A stretch of DNA of 64,000 bases from Glebionis coronaria (taxonomy: Eukaryota > Streptophyta > Magnoliopsida > Asterales > Asteraceae). Position numbers and translations under genes: made by a program. The stretch lies in the NCBI GenBank assembly GCA_025667525.1, contig CM046881.1:495091627-495155626 (forward strand), in the 5' to 3' direction. Positions 11,091-22,007 of this stretch are shown here, piece after piece; position 1 is the stretch's first letter, and every line of letters starts with the position of its first letter. The notes beneath the pieces are model-generated. The model ran no database searches, was not told where the DNA came from, and saw only the letters and a list, made by a program, of their open reading frames with translations.

Positions 11091-11523
11091 TATACCTATG
11101 GTTTTAAGGTCTATTCTTGTACCAAATTTATGGGAGGCTTAAGGTAAAATCACGTGGTTAAGGAAGGATTTATAGTACAAGTTTTAATTAGAGAGGAATC
11201 TACAAGGTTGTGTTGCCACTTGCCAAGTTATTGTGGTATGAGGAGATTAGTGCTTCTAAATGGAAGTTTAAGGAATAAAACGTAGGACATATAAATGAAA
11301 AATATCTTAGTCATTTGTTAGGGAGATATTTTAGGAATATGTATAATTGTTTTTTTTTAGGTATTTTATGGAGTGTGGGTTGAAATAAAAAGGGTGGGCC
11401 AGTTAGGGTGGATTATGGGTAGAATTCATAGAAGCTTTTAGATCATTGGGTAAAGTCGGGTCATGGGTTGAGTTAACAATGGGTAGAAATAGCGTTGTTC
11501 ATAAAAAAGGGTTACCGAAAACG
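11091..11523. other. Unassigned spacer between elements B and C
   Basis: About 430 bases with no ORF, no repeat of the surrounding elements and no recognisable motif. It continues on the other side of element C at 20465, as the TGTTA duplication shows, so it predates C. It could be host intergenic DNA or an older unrecognised repeat. Confidence 0.6.
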
Positions 11524-11528
11524 TGTTA

Positions 11529-13247
11529 TTATACAAGGCTTTTGGCCCGTATAAAAATTATGTGTTCGTTGATGTGTGTCTAATCGAATTGATCTAGGTT
11601 TTCTATGTGACTCAGTTTTATTTTGGTGGAAACAAATAATTTTGGTTGTTTTAAAATTTAAATGTGCAAAAACTTAAAAGTAAATGTCGTTGAAAGTAAA
11701 GTGGCGTTAAAATAAAGTGCGTGAAAATAAATCTAAATCTAATTAAACAAAAGGGTGCAATATTTAAAAACGTGATGAAAAGAAACTTAATTAAAATGGC
11801 TAAAAATTAAAGCGTGATGGAAATTAAAGTTAGACAAGTATTAAAAACTTAAGCTAAAAATTAAACAAGTCAAAATAAGAGAAAAGTACCCCAATCGGAA
11901 TATATTCCGATCAACCACGATCGGAATAACGAACCAAACCTGATCGGAATAACTGTCACACTTACCCTGATCGGAATGTTTCACCACTCCCCAATCGGAA
12001 TATTTCCTTTATACTGATCGGAATATAGTAAGACCCTGGTCGGAATGCTGATCGGAACTTAAGATCGGAATAGTGTCACTCTTACCCTGATCGGAATGCC
12101 AACCAAGCACCTCGATCGGAATGTTCAAATAAGGATTCAGATCGGAATCCTGTCACAACCCCCTGATCGGAATACTCAAACATCCATAGATCGGAACACC
12201 AAGAATCTTCCACCAATCGGAAAGTAAAACCCTTTTCCGATTGGACCCCAATCGGAATACGTAGAAAAAAACTAAAAATAAGCTACGTAAATAAGCTATA
12301 ATCCTAATAAGCACTAGACGAAAAACTTAGCTAAAACCGTGCAAAAATAAGCTACGAAACTGAAAGTTAATAACTTTTAAGACACGAAATTAATAAACTT
12401 TAAGAAGAACAACTTTTTATATAAAAATAACCTTTGTAAAAACTATATAAACTTGAAAATAAATCAAATAAGCTATGAAAATAAGAGATTTAAAGCAATC
12501 AAAAGCATAAAGATCAAACCTTTAACAAATCAACAAGTTAAAACATGTAAATCAAAGAAAGGTAGAAGAAGATTAACAAGAAAAAGTAAAGGTGCAAGTA
12601 ATTAAAGGTAACACTTACTTGAAATTAAAGGTAATTAAATGTGTAAAACATGTATTTAAATGTGCAAGTAATTAAAGGTGCATAAAATAAAGTGGAAGAA
12701 TGGTTTGTCAAGCCACCAACAACAGGAAAATGAAAATGATCTAATCTATATATAGGGGAGATTAAGGCTTGCTTAGGAAGCTTCCTTAATTGCATGCTTA
12801 GTCCCTCCTTCTTTAATCTTCTTTTAATTGCATCATTAGTCCTTTTCTTCTAATCTTTCTTTTAAATTTGGACTTCAAGGACTTGTGGCTCGGGATATCT
12901 TTTGAACTCGTCTTTAATTTCTTCAATAAAATAGACTTGAGTTTCTCGGCTTTTGATAAACTTCCGTCTTTTGACTTTTTCTTCGATAAATCTTCAGAAT
13001 TTGGTCTTGGACTTCCGTTCTTTTTCCACTTTTGACTTCTCGACTCCGTCTTTCATCTTTTTCTTCAATAAAAGCCGTGAATGCCCGTGAATTCCCGTGT
13101 TTTCTCCATTTTTCACAATTTCTTCCTAAAACACAACAAAAACACAAACCACGCATAATTCCGATATAAAAGACATAAAATACACGTTTTGGTCTGGTTA
13201 TTATTGTAATTAAGTGGTAGAAAAGATGGGTGTTTACACACCTATCA
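11529..13247 (-). repeat. Element C 3' LTR
   Basis: 1719 bp. On the minus strand it runs from TGATAGGTGTG to TTGTATAA. It matches 18741-20459 at about 99.6% by eye. It holds the GATCGGAAT array at 11892-12259 and a TATA-like CTATATATAG at 12746-12755. Confidence 0.97.
11892..12259. repeat. GATCGGAAT motif array in element C 3' LTR
   Basis: About 18 copies of (A/G)ATCGGAA(T/C) in 368 bases at irregular 15-30 base spacing. Most are in direct orientation and two are inverted. The first two copies form a perfect palindrome, ATCGGAATATATTCCGAT. The sequence between copies is not repeated. The same array is in the other LTR at 19104-19471. Confidence 0.9.
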
Positions 13248-15271
13248 AATCCCCTACACTTGACCATTGCAATGTCCTCATGCAATGCATTAGTTACAAA
13301 GCAAGTTTACATTTTTCATCACAATCAATCCACGTTGGCCTTTATTAAAGAGATAGAAACTACGAATATTCAAAGTAAAGAAATCAAAAGCATACCTTGG
13401 GTTTTGAAAATGTTATGAATATTCATCATCCTCAACTTTTCACTTTCTCCAAACCAAGCTTAAAAACGAGATCATTGTTATTATAAGTTAGTAGACTAAC
13501 ATGAATTCATGTGGGCCAATTATTTACTTAGACTCCCTTATTCCTACGGGTTTCTCTTATATTTTATTATTTGTCTTGAATGATCATGAGGATGCATTGT
13601 TCGACTTATTTAGATAGTTATTTAGTCTGAAAATAAGGTGCACGATTTAGTCAATAGTTAGCTAAAGGACCAAATCTTTTAAAACTGCTTCTCGGGATAT
13701 CAAAAAGTTCATATCTTGGCATAACTTGGTTCGCGATTTGAGACCTTTCTCGGGCCGATATTTGGCAGCGACTTCATACTTCAAATCTTGAGAGACGTTC
13801 ATGAAATAATGGTCTTCTCTTCATAAATGGAATTTCTTCACTTGGAATTTTTGAGAGATTCTTCATATATGGACCACGACTTCTTCATTTTTCTCCAATC
13901 TTTATTTTGGATTTTGATATACAACGATCCGCCTCCTTTATTGACTTGGATCTATTTATCCTCATACCTTGTTAGGGTCTTTTCGGATACACTTCTCCAT
14001 GACTTTTTGGGAGTTTTTTGCTTTTCGTCGTGTGTCTCGATCCTTCATATTGATTTTCGATAAATGATTCTTCACATCACTTTTGGATCTTTAGCAACAA
14101 AACATAGCCCTCATGCCTTGTTAGGGCCTTTTCGGACTCGCCAATCTTCGCGCCCCGCTTCATAAGTTATGCCTTGGCTATGAACTCTCGTCATTACCGA
14201 GCAACTTTTAAACGATCTGGGGCTAGAAGCTAAGTAACTTTTCAAATCGTACAACCTTATTTATTAGCAGATAAATTTATTAGCAAGCGATGGGAGAATA
14301 GGCTTATAATTAACTCACATAAATTCACGAAAGAATACCGACTTATAATTGGCTCTATCATCTCTTGTTCTCCATAGTTTAAAATCTCAAGTAATGAGAC
14401 TCGTGGATACTTAGCCTATTAAATCAAAGTTTTGGGTTTTCGAGTCATCTATAGGATCTTGCAAACTCTTAGACTTTTTCAAGTTTAGAATCCGCATTTT
14501 AAAGTTCCCTTGATAAACGACTCTCTAGGATCAATTATAGGAACTTGCGAAAAGTTCTTGTTCTTAACTTGTGAGAATTAAGACTTTCGCATTTTATAGC
14601 TCCCTATATAAAAGCCTAGCAAAACTTGACTTAAACACGTTAAGGATACTAGCTAGAGTAAACTCGGGTTGAGTCAAAAGATTCACAACGTTTGAAAATT
14701 AAAACCACTTATTAAACATTTATTCTAATGAGGAAAGAAAATAACTATACAAAGGGAAAAACTAATAGGCCAAAATAGATCAAAAATTTTGAAAAATATC
14801 GAAAAAATTGATTTTCCGGTTAAAATGAGGACAAAAACAAGGAAAAGACCACTTAACTTCGATAGAAGTCCCCCCTACACTTAAGATAAACATTGTCCTC
14901 AATGTTTAAGCATGTGGGAGTAAACTCCCCTACACTTAGGACATTGTGCACGTTGTTTAAATCTTGCTTAGGAAAAGACCACTAAAGAGATTCCTATTTT
15001 AATATTGAGAAAATAAAAAATAGTGAATCGAAAAGAGTTTAGGATAGAACCGGGATAAAGTAGAACACGGAATCACGGGTCGTCAAGAATCATCAAGAGT
15101 GGATCATTGAAGCTCGAATCCCTGATTAAGAAGTGAGGAGAGGAAATAGCAATCCAAAGGGTCCCCCCTACACTTATGATAAAGAAAGCGAAAAGATAGA
15201 TGCATGGGTTGCCTCCCAAGAAGCGCTTGGTTTTTGATAACCGAGTCGTGAGCCTGACTCGACCTTGATCA
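13248..15271 (-). other. Element C 3' non-coding domain
   Basis: About 2 kb between the gag-protease stop and the 3' LTR, with no credible ORF. The PPT (minus strand AAGTGTAGGGGATT) abuts the LTR at 13248. Similar purine motifs recur at about 14870, 14926 and 15165. Several blocks are shared with element I: the region near the LTR with an ATTGCAATG-like motif, a stretch around 13455-13500, and an AAACATTG/CAATGTTT inverted repeat at 14886-14910. The roughly 120-codon minus-strand frame at 12923-13285 is mostly LTR sequence and is not a gene. Confidence 0.8.
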
Positions 15272-18200
15272 TCAACGGAAGTAGCATGAAACATATCCAC
15301 CAGGATCAAAGACATAGTTTTCATCCATCAATAAGCACGAGCTTAAGGCGAACAAGGCAAGCCAAAGAAGAAGTGGCAGGGTTCCCTTAAGCAGCGATGG
15401 AGCACGGTGAAAGCAAAGATGAAGTGGTGCAAGCATGTCTTCAATGGTTCCAAAGATTTTTCCTTTTATTTCATCAGGTGGATACTGAGATGGCTTAAAG
15501 ACTTCAATACCGGGGTCGAACACCTTTTCCTTTAAGGGAAAATAACATTCAGGCTCGGCCGAGTGTGAAGAAGATCCACAAAGAAGCACAACCTCGTCCT
15601 CAGAAGTGGGACAAAGAGGTGTTAAATCATACGTGCAACGGATTTCGGTGTCGACCGGTTTCTTCTCCTTTGACAAAATGCTCTTCAAATCCAAAGTAGG
15701 ATCAAGACGATAATCTTCAAAGTCCAAAGGAGGGGCATCACTCTCATGAGGGAAGTATGTGTTAAGAAATTCAGAAAAATCTTCCTCAAATGAATAATCG
15801 TCCAAAGTAGGATCGAGTGATGGCGGAGGATCTTCAGTATGTGAAGAATCGCTCGAGAGAGTATCAGCCTCATCAAAATCATCGAAAGTGGGCAGCTCGG
15901 GATACTCAGAAGTACAATCAAAATCATCCGAATCTGAGCTAGAATCATCATTATCATAAGCGTCAAAGACCGGTGACGAATCATAAATGGGAGAAGCGTC
16001 CAAAGTAGGGAGAGAATCATCCACATCATCATGAAAAAGTGGATTATCGATGCAAGAGTCGAATAGAGGATTTTCGTAGACGGTAAAGTCATCTAGCACA
16101 TTAATCATATTCACTGATTCTCGGCCTCCAAAAGTTGTACTAGTAAGCTTCCCCATTTTGAAAACTTTTGCATCATCCCCGACTCTTAAGATTAACTCAC
16201 CTTCGGCCACATCCACTAAAGCTCGTCCGGTTCTCAAAAATGGCCGACCAAGTATTAAAGGGATACGAGGGTCCATTTCATAATCAACGACAACAAAATC
16301 GACCGGGAAAGTAAATGTGCCAACTTTGATAAACACGTCTTCGGCTATACCAACGGGGTAAGCGAGAGTGCGATTTGCAAGTTCAAGAGTCATCTTTGTT
16401 GGAGTGAGGTCGGGTAATGATAGTGTTTTCCAAACACTCAATGGCATAAGATTAATACTAGCCCCGAGATCAGCAAGGGCAGTAAATTCTTCAGTTTTGT
16501 TGAACACGCAAGGCAACACGAAACGACCGGGATCTCCAAGCTTTTCCGGAAGTTCTCTAAGAATAACTGCAGAGCAGTTTTCATTTAAGCGTGTGTTGGC
16601 GAGTTCAATCAGCTTCTCCTTCTTGTTAAGAAATTCCTTAAATGCTTTAACAAATTTGGGCATGTGGACAAGTGCTTCAAGAAAGCTAATGTTGAAGTTC
16701 ATTTGAGAAATCATCTTGATATAGCTAGTCACTTGAGCGTCCTCCTTGTTTAGCATTTTGTTCTTGCCCAAGCGAGAAGGATAAGGGATATTAGGTTTGG
16801 GTGGTGAAGGAGCAGGTGTAGTAGGTAAAGGTTGAGATGTTGAAGGGTCATTCGTGGGAACTTCATCACGTCGAGGCGGAGACGGTAATGGTGCACTAAT
16901 ACTAAGTGTAGGAGGAGTAGGGATACATGGTGGTGGAGGAGGTGTAGATGATGGGGGTGGGATTGGTGGTCCTACAATGGTGACTCCACTACGAGTAGTA
17001 ATAGCACTCACATTGGCTCGCGGGTTAGTGACGGTGTTTGAAGGTAGAGAACTTGAAGAAGAAGGTTGAGCGGCTGGCAAGAAACTAGCAAGCATATTCT
17101 TCAAATCATTGGTTTGACTGCTGAAAGAGGATTGAATGTTATCTCGAAGCTCGGATCTTATCTCATTTCCTTGCTTTGTGATATCTCCTTTAAGATTGAT
17201 AATTTGGCTCTGCAAGTTCTTGATTTGCTCACCTTGGGTTCTCATGATGGCTTCAACATCGGTGTTTATGGGTGGGTGTTGTTGGGCGGGTTGGTGATAA
17301 GGATTAGAAGCTCTTGGTGGGATTTTGTTGCTTCTAGTGTAGTTGTTGGCGGGGTTTTGGTTTTGAGGAGAAAAAACGGGTGAAAGGTAGTTGTTAGAAC
17401 GGTAGCTCAGCAGATTTCTATCCCCTTGTTGTCTAGCTTGGTAATTTTCCGGTGAATAATTACCATAAGCTGCATACACATTTTCCGGATTTCCTTGTGT
17501 CGAAGGACAATCGGTGTATGAGTGAGGACCGCCACATGTTTCACAAAGATTAGCAACCGCTTTAACTTGTTGTTGTTGTTGATTTGAAGCGAGAAGCGTA
17601 ATACTTTTGCTCATTTCAGTCATCATGCGGGTGAGTTCGGTCATCTCAGGGTTTGCTGAGGTAGAAGAAACATTGACTCTCGGGTTGTTCCTAGAAGAAG
17701 CAGAGGAATCCCAGTTTTTGTGATGAGTAGTCATGTTCTCAATAAGCTCTCTACACTCCTCGGGTCTCCTTTTCATGAATGTGCCACCGGCGGCTGCATT
17801 GATCGTATCACGATCTCGAAAAGTCAATCCGTTGTAGAAAGTATCGATCAAGGTGACCGGAAGCATGTTGTGGTTTGGACATCGATCGATCAAGACATTA
17901 TATCTCTCCCAAGCATCAAAAAGAGATTCATCAGGGTCTTGCATGAAACCGCTGATTTGATTGCGAAGGCTTGTGACCATGGATGGTGGAAAGTAGCGCG
18001 ACAAAAAGCGTTGAGTCATGTCATCCCAAGTGTGAATAGAATTCTTCGGGAGACGATCAAACCATTTCTCGGCATGATGTAATAGAGTATGTGGAAAGAG
18101 TTGTAGGCGAAGTTCATCCATTGTGGCACCAGCCAACTTCATGCTCTGGGTGATAGTAATGAACTTGTCGAGGTGTTTGTTGGCATCATCATCAGGCAGT

Positions 18201-18469
18201 CCACGGAATGGGTTTGTTTGCACTTGCTGAATCATATGGTGCTTCAACGAAAACTCAGGAGCGTTGATTTGCATCGGCGCAATCGGTCCTCCTCGTCCAA
18301 ACATTGTTGGTTGACAAAGTTCCTCCATGGTCCGAAGATCGGGCTGTGGAAGAGCATTGTTGTTATTATTATTATTTAGGTTCGGTGGAATGTTGTTGTT
18401 GACAACACCCGCCATATCTAAATCTTCTTGAGGCTCGGGCTCTTGATAATTAGAAGATCTAGTACGCAT
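15272..18469 (-). CDS. Element C gag-aspartic protease polyprotein
   Basis: An uninterrupted 1065-aa ORF starting at MRTRSSNYQEPE. Residues about 75-250 are a retrotransposon gag domain (NPFRGLPDDDANKHLDKF, AEKWFDRLP, FLSRYFPPS, DTFYNGL), which forms the virus-like particle. A zinc knuckle (CETCGGPHSYTDC) is at 309-321, followed by a Pro-rich linker. A retropepsin-like protease at about 655-775 has active site ADLGASINLMP and the flap-region LILGRPFL. The last 290 residues are acidic and low in complexity, ending with KVFDPGIEVF and a Leu-rich tail instead of RT. An intact frame in a gag-only element suggests selection or recent activity. The family placement (Athila/Tat) is inferred from protease and PBS. 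Confidence 0.93.
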   Translation of the reverse strand: MRTRSSNYQEPEPQEDLDMAGVVNNNIPPNLNNNNNNNALPQPDLRTMEELCQPTMFGRGGPIAPMQINAPEFSLKHHMIQQVQTNPFRGLPDDDANKHLDKFITITQSMKLAGATMDELRLQLFPHTLLHHAEKWFDRLPKNSIHTWDDMTQRFLSRYFPPSMVTSLRNQISGFMQDPDESLFDAWERYNVLIDRCPNHNMLPVTLIDTFYNGLTFRDRDTINAAAGGTFMKRRPEECRELIENMTTHHKNWDSSASSRNNPRVNVSSTSANPEMTELTRMMTEMSKSITLLASNQQQQQVKAVANLCETCGGPHSYTDCPSTQGNPENVYAAYGNYSPENYQARQQGDRNLLSYRSNNYLSPVFSPQNQNPANNYTRSNKIPPRASNPYHQPAQQHPPINTDVEAIMRTQGEQIKNLQSQIINLKGDITKQGNEIRSELRDNIQSSFSSQTNDLKNMLASFLPAAQPSSSSSLPSNTVTNPRANVSAITTRSGVTIVGPPIPPPSSTPPPPPCIPTPPTLSISAPLPSPPRRDEVPTNDPSTSQPLPTTPAPSPPKPNIPYPSRLGKNKMLNKEDAQVTSYIKMISQMNFNISFLEALVHMPKFVKAFKEFLNKKEKLIELANTRLNENCSAVILRELPEKLGDPGRFVLPCVFNKTEEFTALADLGASINLMPLSVWKTLSLPDLTPTKMTLELANRTLAYPVGIAEDVFIKVGTFTFPVDFVVVDYEMDPRIPLILGRPFLRTGRALVDVAEGELILRVGDDAKVFKMGKLTSTTFGGRESVNMINVLDDFTVYENPLFDSCIDNPLFHDDVDDSLPTLDASPIYDSSPVFDAYDNDDSSSDSDDFDCTSEYPELPTFDDFDEADTLSSDSSHTEDPPPSLDPTLDDYSFEEDFSEFLNTYFPHESDAPPLDFEDYRLDPTLDLKSILSKEKKPVDTEIRCTYDLTPLCPTSEDEVVLLCGSSSHSAEPECYFPLKEKVFDPGIEVFKPSQYPPDEIKGKIFGTIEDMLAPLHLCFHRAPSLLKGTLPLLLWLALFALSSCLLMDENYVFDPGGYVSCYFR

Positions 18470-18740
18470 ACACCTGAAAATGCAAAAGAAAAAGAAACCA
18501 AACGCAAAGACAATATATATACAAAATAAAGATAAAATCTTTTTGTATTTTTGAAATTTTTAATTAATTTTTTTTTTTTGGATTTTTATCAATTTTTAAT
18601 TTTTATAATTTTTTGAATTTTTTTTTTTTTTTTTTATATGCAAGAAAATTAACGTTCACAAGTGAACGGGTCCCAAAAAGCAACGTGTTTCTCACAGAAA
18701 ACTGTTGATCTTTACGAAAAGAGCCGGCAGCGGCGCCATT
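18470..18740 (-). other. Element C leader and PBS
   Basis: 270 bases between the 5' LTR and gag, with long T runs on the plus strand (18560-18637). At 18721-18738 the minus strand reads TGGCGCCGCTGCCGGCTC. This pairs with the 3' end of tRNA-Asp apart from a few mismatches and is the usual primer of Athila/Tat elements. Confidence 0.88.
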
Positions 18741-20459
18741 TTATACAAGGCTTTTGGCCCGTATAAAAATTATGTGTTCGTTGATGTGTGTCTAATCGAA
18801 TTGATCTAGGTTTTCTATGTGACTCAGTTTTATTTTGGTGGAAACAAATAATTTTGGTTGTTTTAAAATTTAAATGTGCAAAAACTTAAAAGTAAATGTC
18901 GTTGAAAGTAAAGTGGCGTTAAAATAAAGTGCGTGAAAATAAATCTAAATCTAATTAAACAAAAGGGTGCAATATTTAAAAACGTGATGAAAAGAAACTT
19001 AATTAAAATGGCTAAAAATTAAAGCGTGATGGAAATTAAAGTTAGACAAGTATTAAAAACTTAAGCTAAAAATTAAACAAGTCAAAATAAGAGAAAAGTA
19101 CCCCAATCGGAATATATTCCGATCAACCACGATCGGAATAACGAACCAAACCTGATCGGAATAACTGTCACACTTACCCTGATCGGAATGTTTCACCACT
19201 CCCCAATCGGAATATTTCCTTTATACTGATCGGAATATAGTAAGACCCTGGTCGGAATGTTGATCGGAACTTAAGATCGGAATAGTGTCACTCTTACCCT
19301 GATCGGAATGCCAACCAAGCACCTCGATCGGAATGTTCAAATAAGGATTCAGATCGGAATCCTGTCACAACCCCCTGATCGGAATACTCAAACATCCATA
19401 GATCGGAACACCAAGAATCTCCCACCAATCGGAAAGTAAAACCCTTTTCCGATTGGACCCCAATCGGAATACGTAGAAAAAAACTAAAAATAAGCTACGT
19501 AAATAAGCTATAATCCTAATAAGCACTAGACGAAAAACTTAGCTAAAACCGTGCAAAAATAAGCTACGAAACTGAAAGTTAATAACTTTTAAGACACGAA
19601 ATTAATAAACTTTAAGAAGAACAACTTTTTATATAAAAATAACCTTTGTAAAAACTATATAAACTTGAAAATAAATCAAATAAGCTATGAAAATAAGAGA
19701 TTTAAAGCAATCAAAAGCATAAAGATCAAACCTTTAACAAATCAACAAGTTAAAACGTGTAAATCAAAGAAAGGTAGAAGAAGATTAACAAGAAAAAGTA
19801 AAGGTGCAAGTAATTAAAGGTAACACTTACTTGAAATTAAAGGTAATTAAATGTGCAAAACATGTATTTAAATGTGCAAGTAATTAAAGGTGCATAAAAT
19901 AAAGTGGAAGAATGGTTTGTCAAGCCACCAACAACAGGAAAATGAAAATGATCTAATCTATATATAGGGGAGATTAAGGCTTGCTTAGGAAGCTTCCTTA
20001 ATTGCATGCTTAGTCCCTCCTTCTTTAATCTTCTTTTAATTGCATCATTAGTCCTTTTCTTCTAATCTTTCTTTTAAATTTGGACTTCAAGGACTTGTGG
20101 CTCGGGATATCTTTTGAACTCGTCTTTAATTTCTTCAATAAAATAGACTTGAGTTTCTCGGCTTTTGATAAACTTCCGTCTTTTGACTTTTTCTTCGATA
20201 AATCTTCAGAATTTGGTCTTGGACTTCCGTTCTTTTTCCACTTTTGACTTCTCGACTCCGTCTTTCATCTTTTTCTTCAATAAAATCCGTGAATGCCCGT
20301 GAATTCCCGTGTTTTCTCCACTTTTCACAATTTCTTCCTAAAACACAACAAAAACACAAACCACGCATAATTCCGATATAAAAGACATAAAATACACGTT
20401 TTGGTCTGGTTATTATTGTAATTAAGTGGTAGAAAAGATGGGTGTTTACACACCTATCA
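18741..20459 (-). repeat. Element C 5' LTR
   Basis: 1719 bp, the partner of 11529-13247. The TATA-like CTATATATAG is at 19958-19967. The GATCGGAAT array at 19104-19471 lies about 0.5-0.85 kb downstream of it in the direction of transcription. If that TATA is used, the array is inside the transcribed leader. Confidence 0.97.
19104..19471. repeat. GATCGGAAT motif array in element C 5' LTR
   Basis: The counterpart of the array in the 3' LTR. I see two base changes between the two arrays, neither of which destroys a core motif. Confidence 0.9.
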
Positions 20460-20464
20460 TGTTA

Positions 20465-20714
20465 CGTACTTGCTTTATGTAAACTATGCAAAATAATTCA
20501 TAACATGCTATAATTTATCTAGTGATAATCATATACCGTTATTGAATGCCAAAAGTTATCAGTTAGATGTCGGTTCACGTAAACATTGATATTTAATCTA
20601 CACTATTTGATTAATTGATTGCTTATCATAATAAAAGCGTACAACTTAAATTGAATACATTGACGCAAATAGTGATGAAAATGACCTACGGATTGTTACA
20701 CTATCAGTCCCCTT
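20465..20714. other. Unassigned spacer
   Basis: The continuation of 11091-11523 on the right of element C. AT-rich, with no ORF or motif recognised. Confidence 0.5.
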
Positions 20715-20723
20715 TAAAAATCT

Positions 20724-21267
20724 AATGTTTTAAAAACTGAGTTGACCCGGCCTATAGAACCGTGAACCAGCTCGGAGACCGGGCCGGATGTGATCGGTTT
20801 TTGCTTGTTTGAGAACCGGATTGAACCATTGGTTTTTCGTTGATCCGGTTTGTAAACCCGGCTGGGTCATAATTTTTTATAAAAAAATATATTTAAAAAC
20901 TTTTTTCTATAAATATTCTAAATTTTAAAGATAAATTTAAGTACCGGTGATTATTATTAGTTAAAATAAAATTAAAACTAACTTAAAACACAAACTAATA
21001 TCGTTTTTTATGTTTTAATACAGATTATAAACATAAATTAATTGTTTTTTAGACATTTGCTATAATTTAATAAATATTTAACTAAAAAATATTTGTCATC
21101 GATTTAACTTGACTTAAGACAAGTTATAATATTATACAATATTATATATTAAATATATAAAAATATATACATATATATATAACCGGGTTGACCCGACGGT
21201 TGAACCGGTAGACCCATGAACCGGTTACTAGACCGGATCAACTAAAAACCCAGGTTTTAAAACATTG
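20724..21267. mobile_element. Element D: MULE-type MITE, 544 bp
   Basis: Flanked by a perfect 9-bp TSD, TAAAAATCT (20715-20723 and 21268-21276). The ends are inverted repeats: AATGTTTTAAAAAC on the left, and CAATGTTTTAAAACC reading inward from the right. They are followed by longer imperfect inverted sequence rich in CCGG (TTGACCCGG / TTGATCCGG). The middle is AT-rich and non-coding. A 9-bp TSD points to the Mutator superfamily. A transposase would have to come from elsewhere. Confidence 0.88.
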
Positions 21268-21276
21268 TAAAAATCT

Positions 21277-22007
21277 TTATCTTGATAATTTTGATATCTT
21301 TAATGAATATCTTGAATATCATAGTTACGAAAGTGTTTTCTTTGTTTGATATTTAGCTTTTTTGATTCTTGAATATTGATGCTTAGTAAGTCTTTGTAAC
21401 TTGAGCATGTAGTAATGATTACGACTTTATTTGCGCGGTAAATTCGTCATTTGTCCTTTTGTGTTATTTCAACCTTTCAAATGTTATTTGTTGTTTTAAT
21501 TAAAACATATGAATACGTAGTTGGTTAATTATCACTTAAGGCTTGTAAGAGTCAAGTGGTTTACTTTGTTTCTTTTTTTTTTTATATCAGTTTTAAGTTG
21601 TTTAAAACCTCAAAGTTCTTTTTATGCTTTTTGTTACCTTTGGTTAATGCGCCAAAAATGCGCTCTTTCTTGTCTTTCTATGAAAGTCGTGTATTTTTTC
21701 TTAATAAGCGCCCTTATTTGTCTTATTCTCCTTGAAAGCGCATAATATTATCTTTTTTTTTCTTAAATTCACATATTGTTCCAAATGTATATATCCAATG
21801 AAAGTGTGTACTATTTAATACATGCACAATTTAATTTTGTGAAACGATACTATAACATGTTCATTTAAAAAACTCTCTATTGATTTAAGTTATTTTTCAA
21901 TTATATATTACTTAAAATATAAGAGCAATGAGTGTAGTAGCGAAATGGCTCGTTGGTTCCTAGATGCCAGTAAGTTAATTCCAACTTATTGCACCGTGCG
22001 TTAAGTT
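21277..22007. other. Unassigned AT-rich spacer
   Basis: About 730 bases right of the MITE. It holds only a hydrophobic 74-codon chance frame at 21521-21745. No domain, RNA gene or repeat from elsewhere in the window is seen. It may be host DNA beside element E. Confidence 0.5.

Larger units (their letters stand above)
11529..20459 (-). mobile_element. Element C: TR-GAG type Ty3 element (Athila/Tat-like), complete
   Basis: An 8931-bp minus-strand element bounded by the TSD TGTTA (11524-11528 and 20460-20464), with two LTRs of exactly 1719 bp. The interior has a tRNA-Asp-type PBS, one long gag-protease ORF and 2 kb of non-coding DNA. It has no RT, RNase H or integrase, so it must be mobilised by another element. 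About six substitutions and no indels separate the LTRs, which implies a recent insertion. Gag-only elements of this sort have been named TR-GAG. Confidence 0.95.

Noticed and set aside
12923..13285. 120-codon minus-strand ORF and its copy at 20135-20368
   Set aside because: Lies mostly in the LTR of element C, is duplicated only with the LTR and is low in complexity.
16368..18379. Plus-strand ORFs across 16368-18379
   Set aside because: Shadows of the 1065-aa minus-strand gag-protease ORF.
21521..21745. 74-codon Leu/Cys-rich ORF as a small membrane protein gene
   Set aside because: T-rich sequence gives hydrophobic codons by chance. No promoter, splice or conservation evidence.
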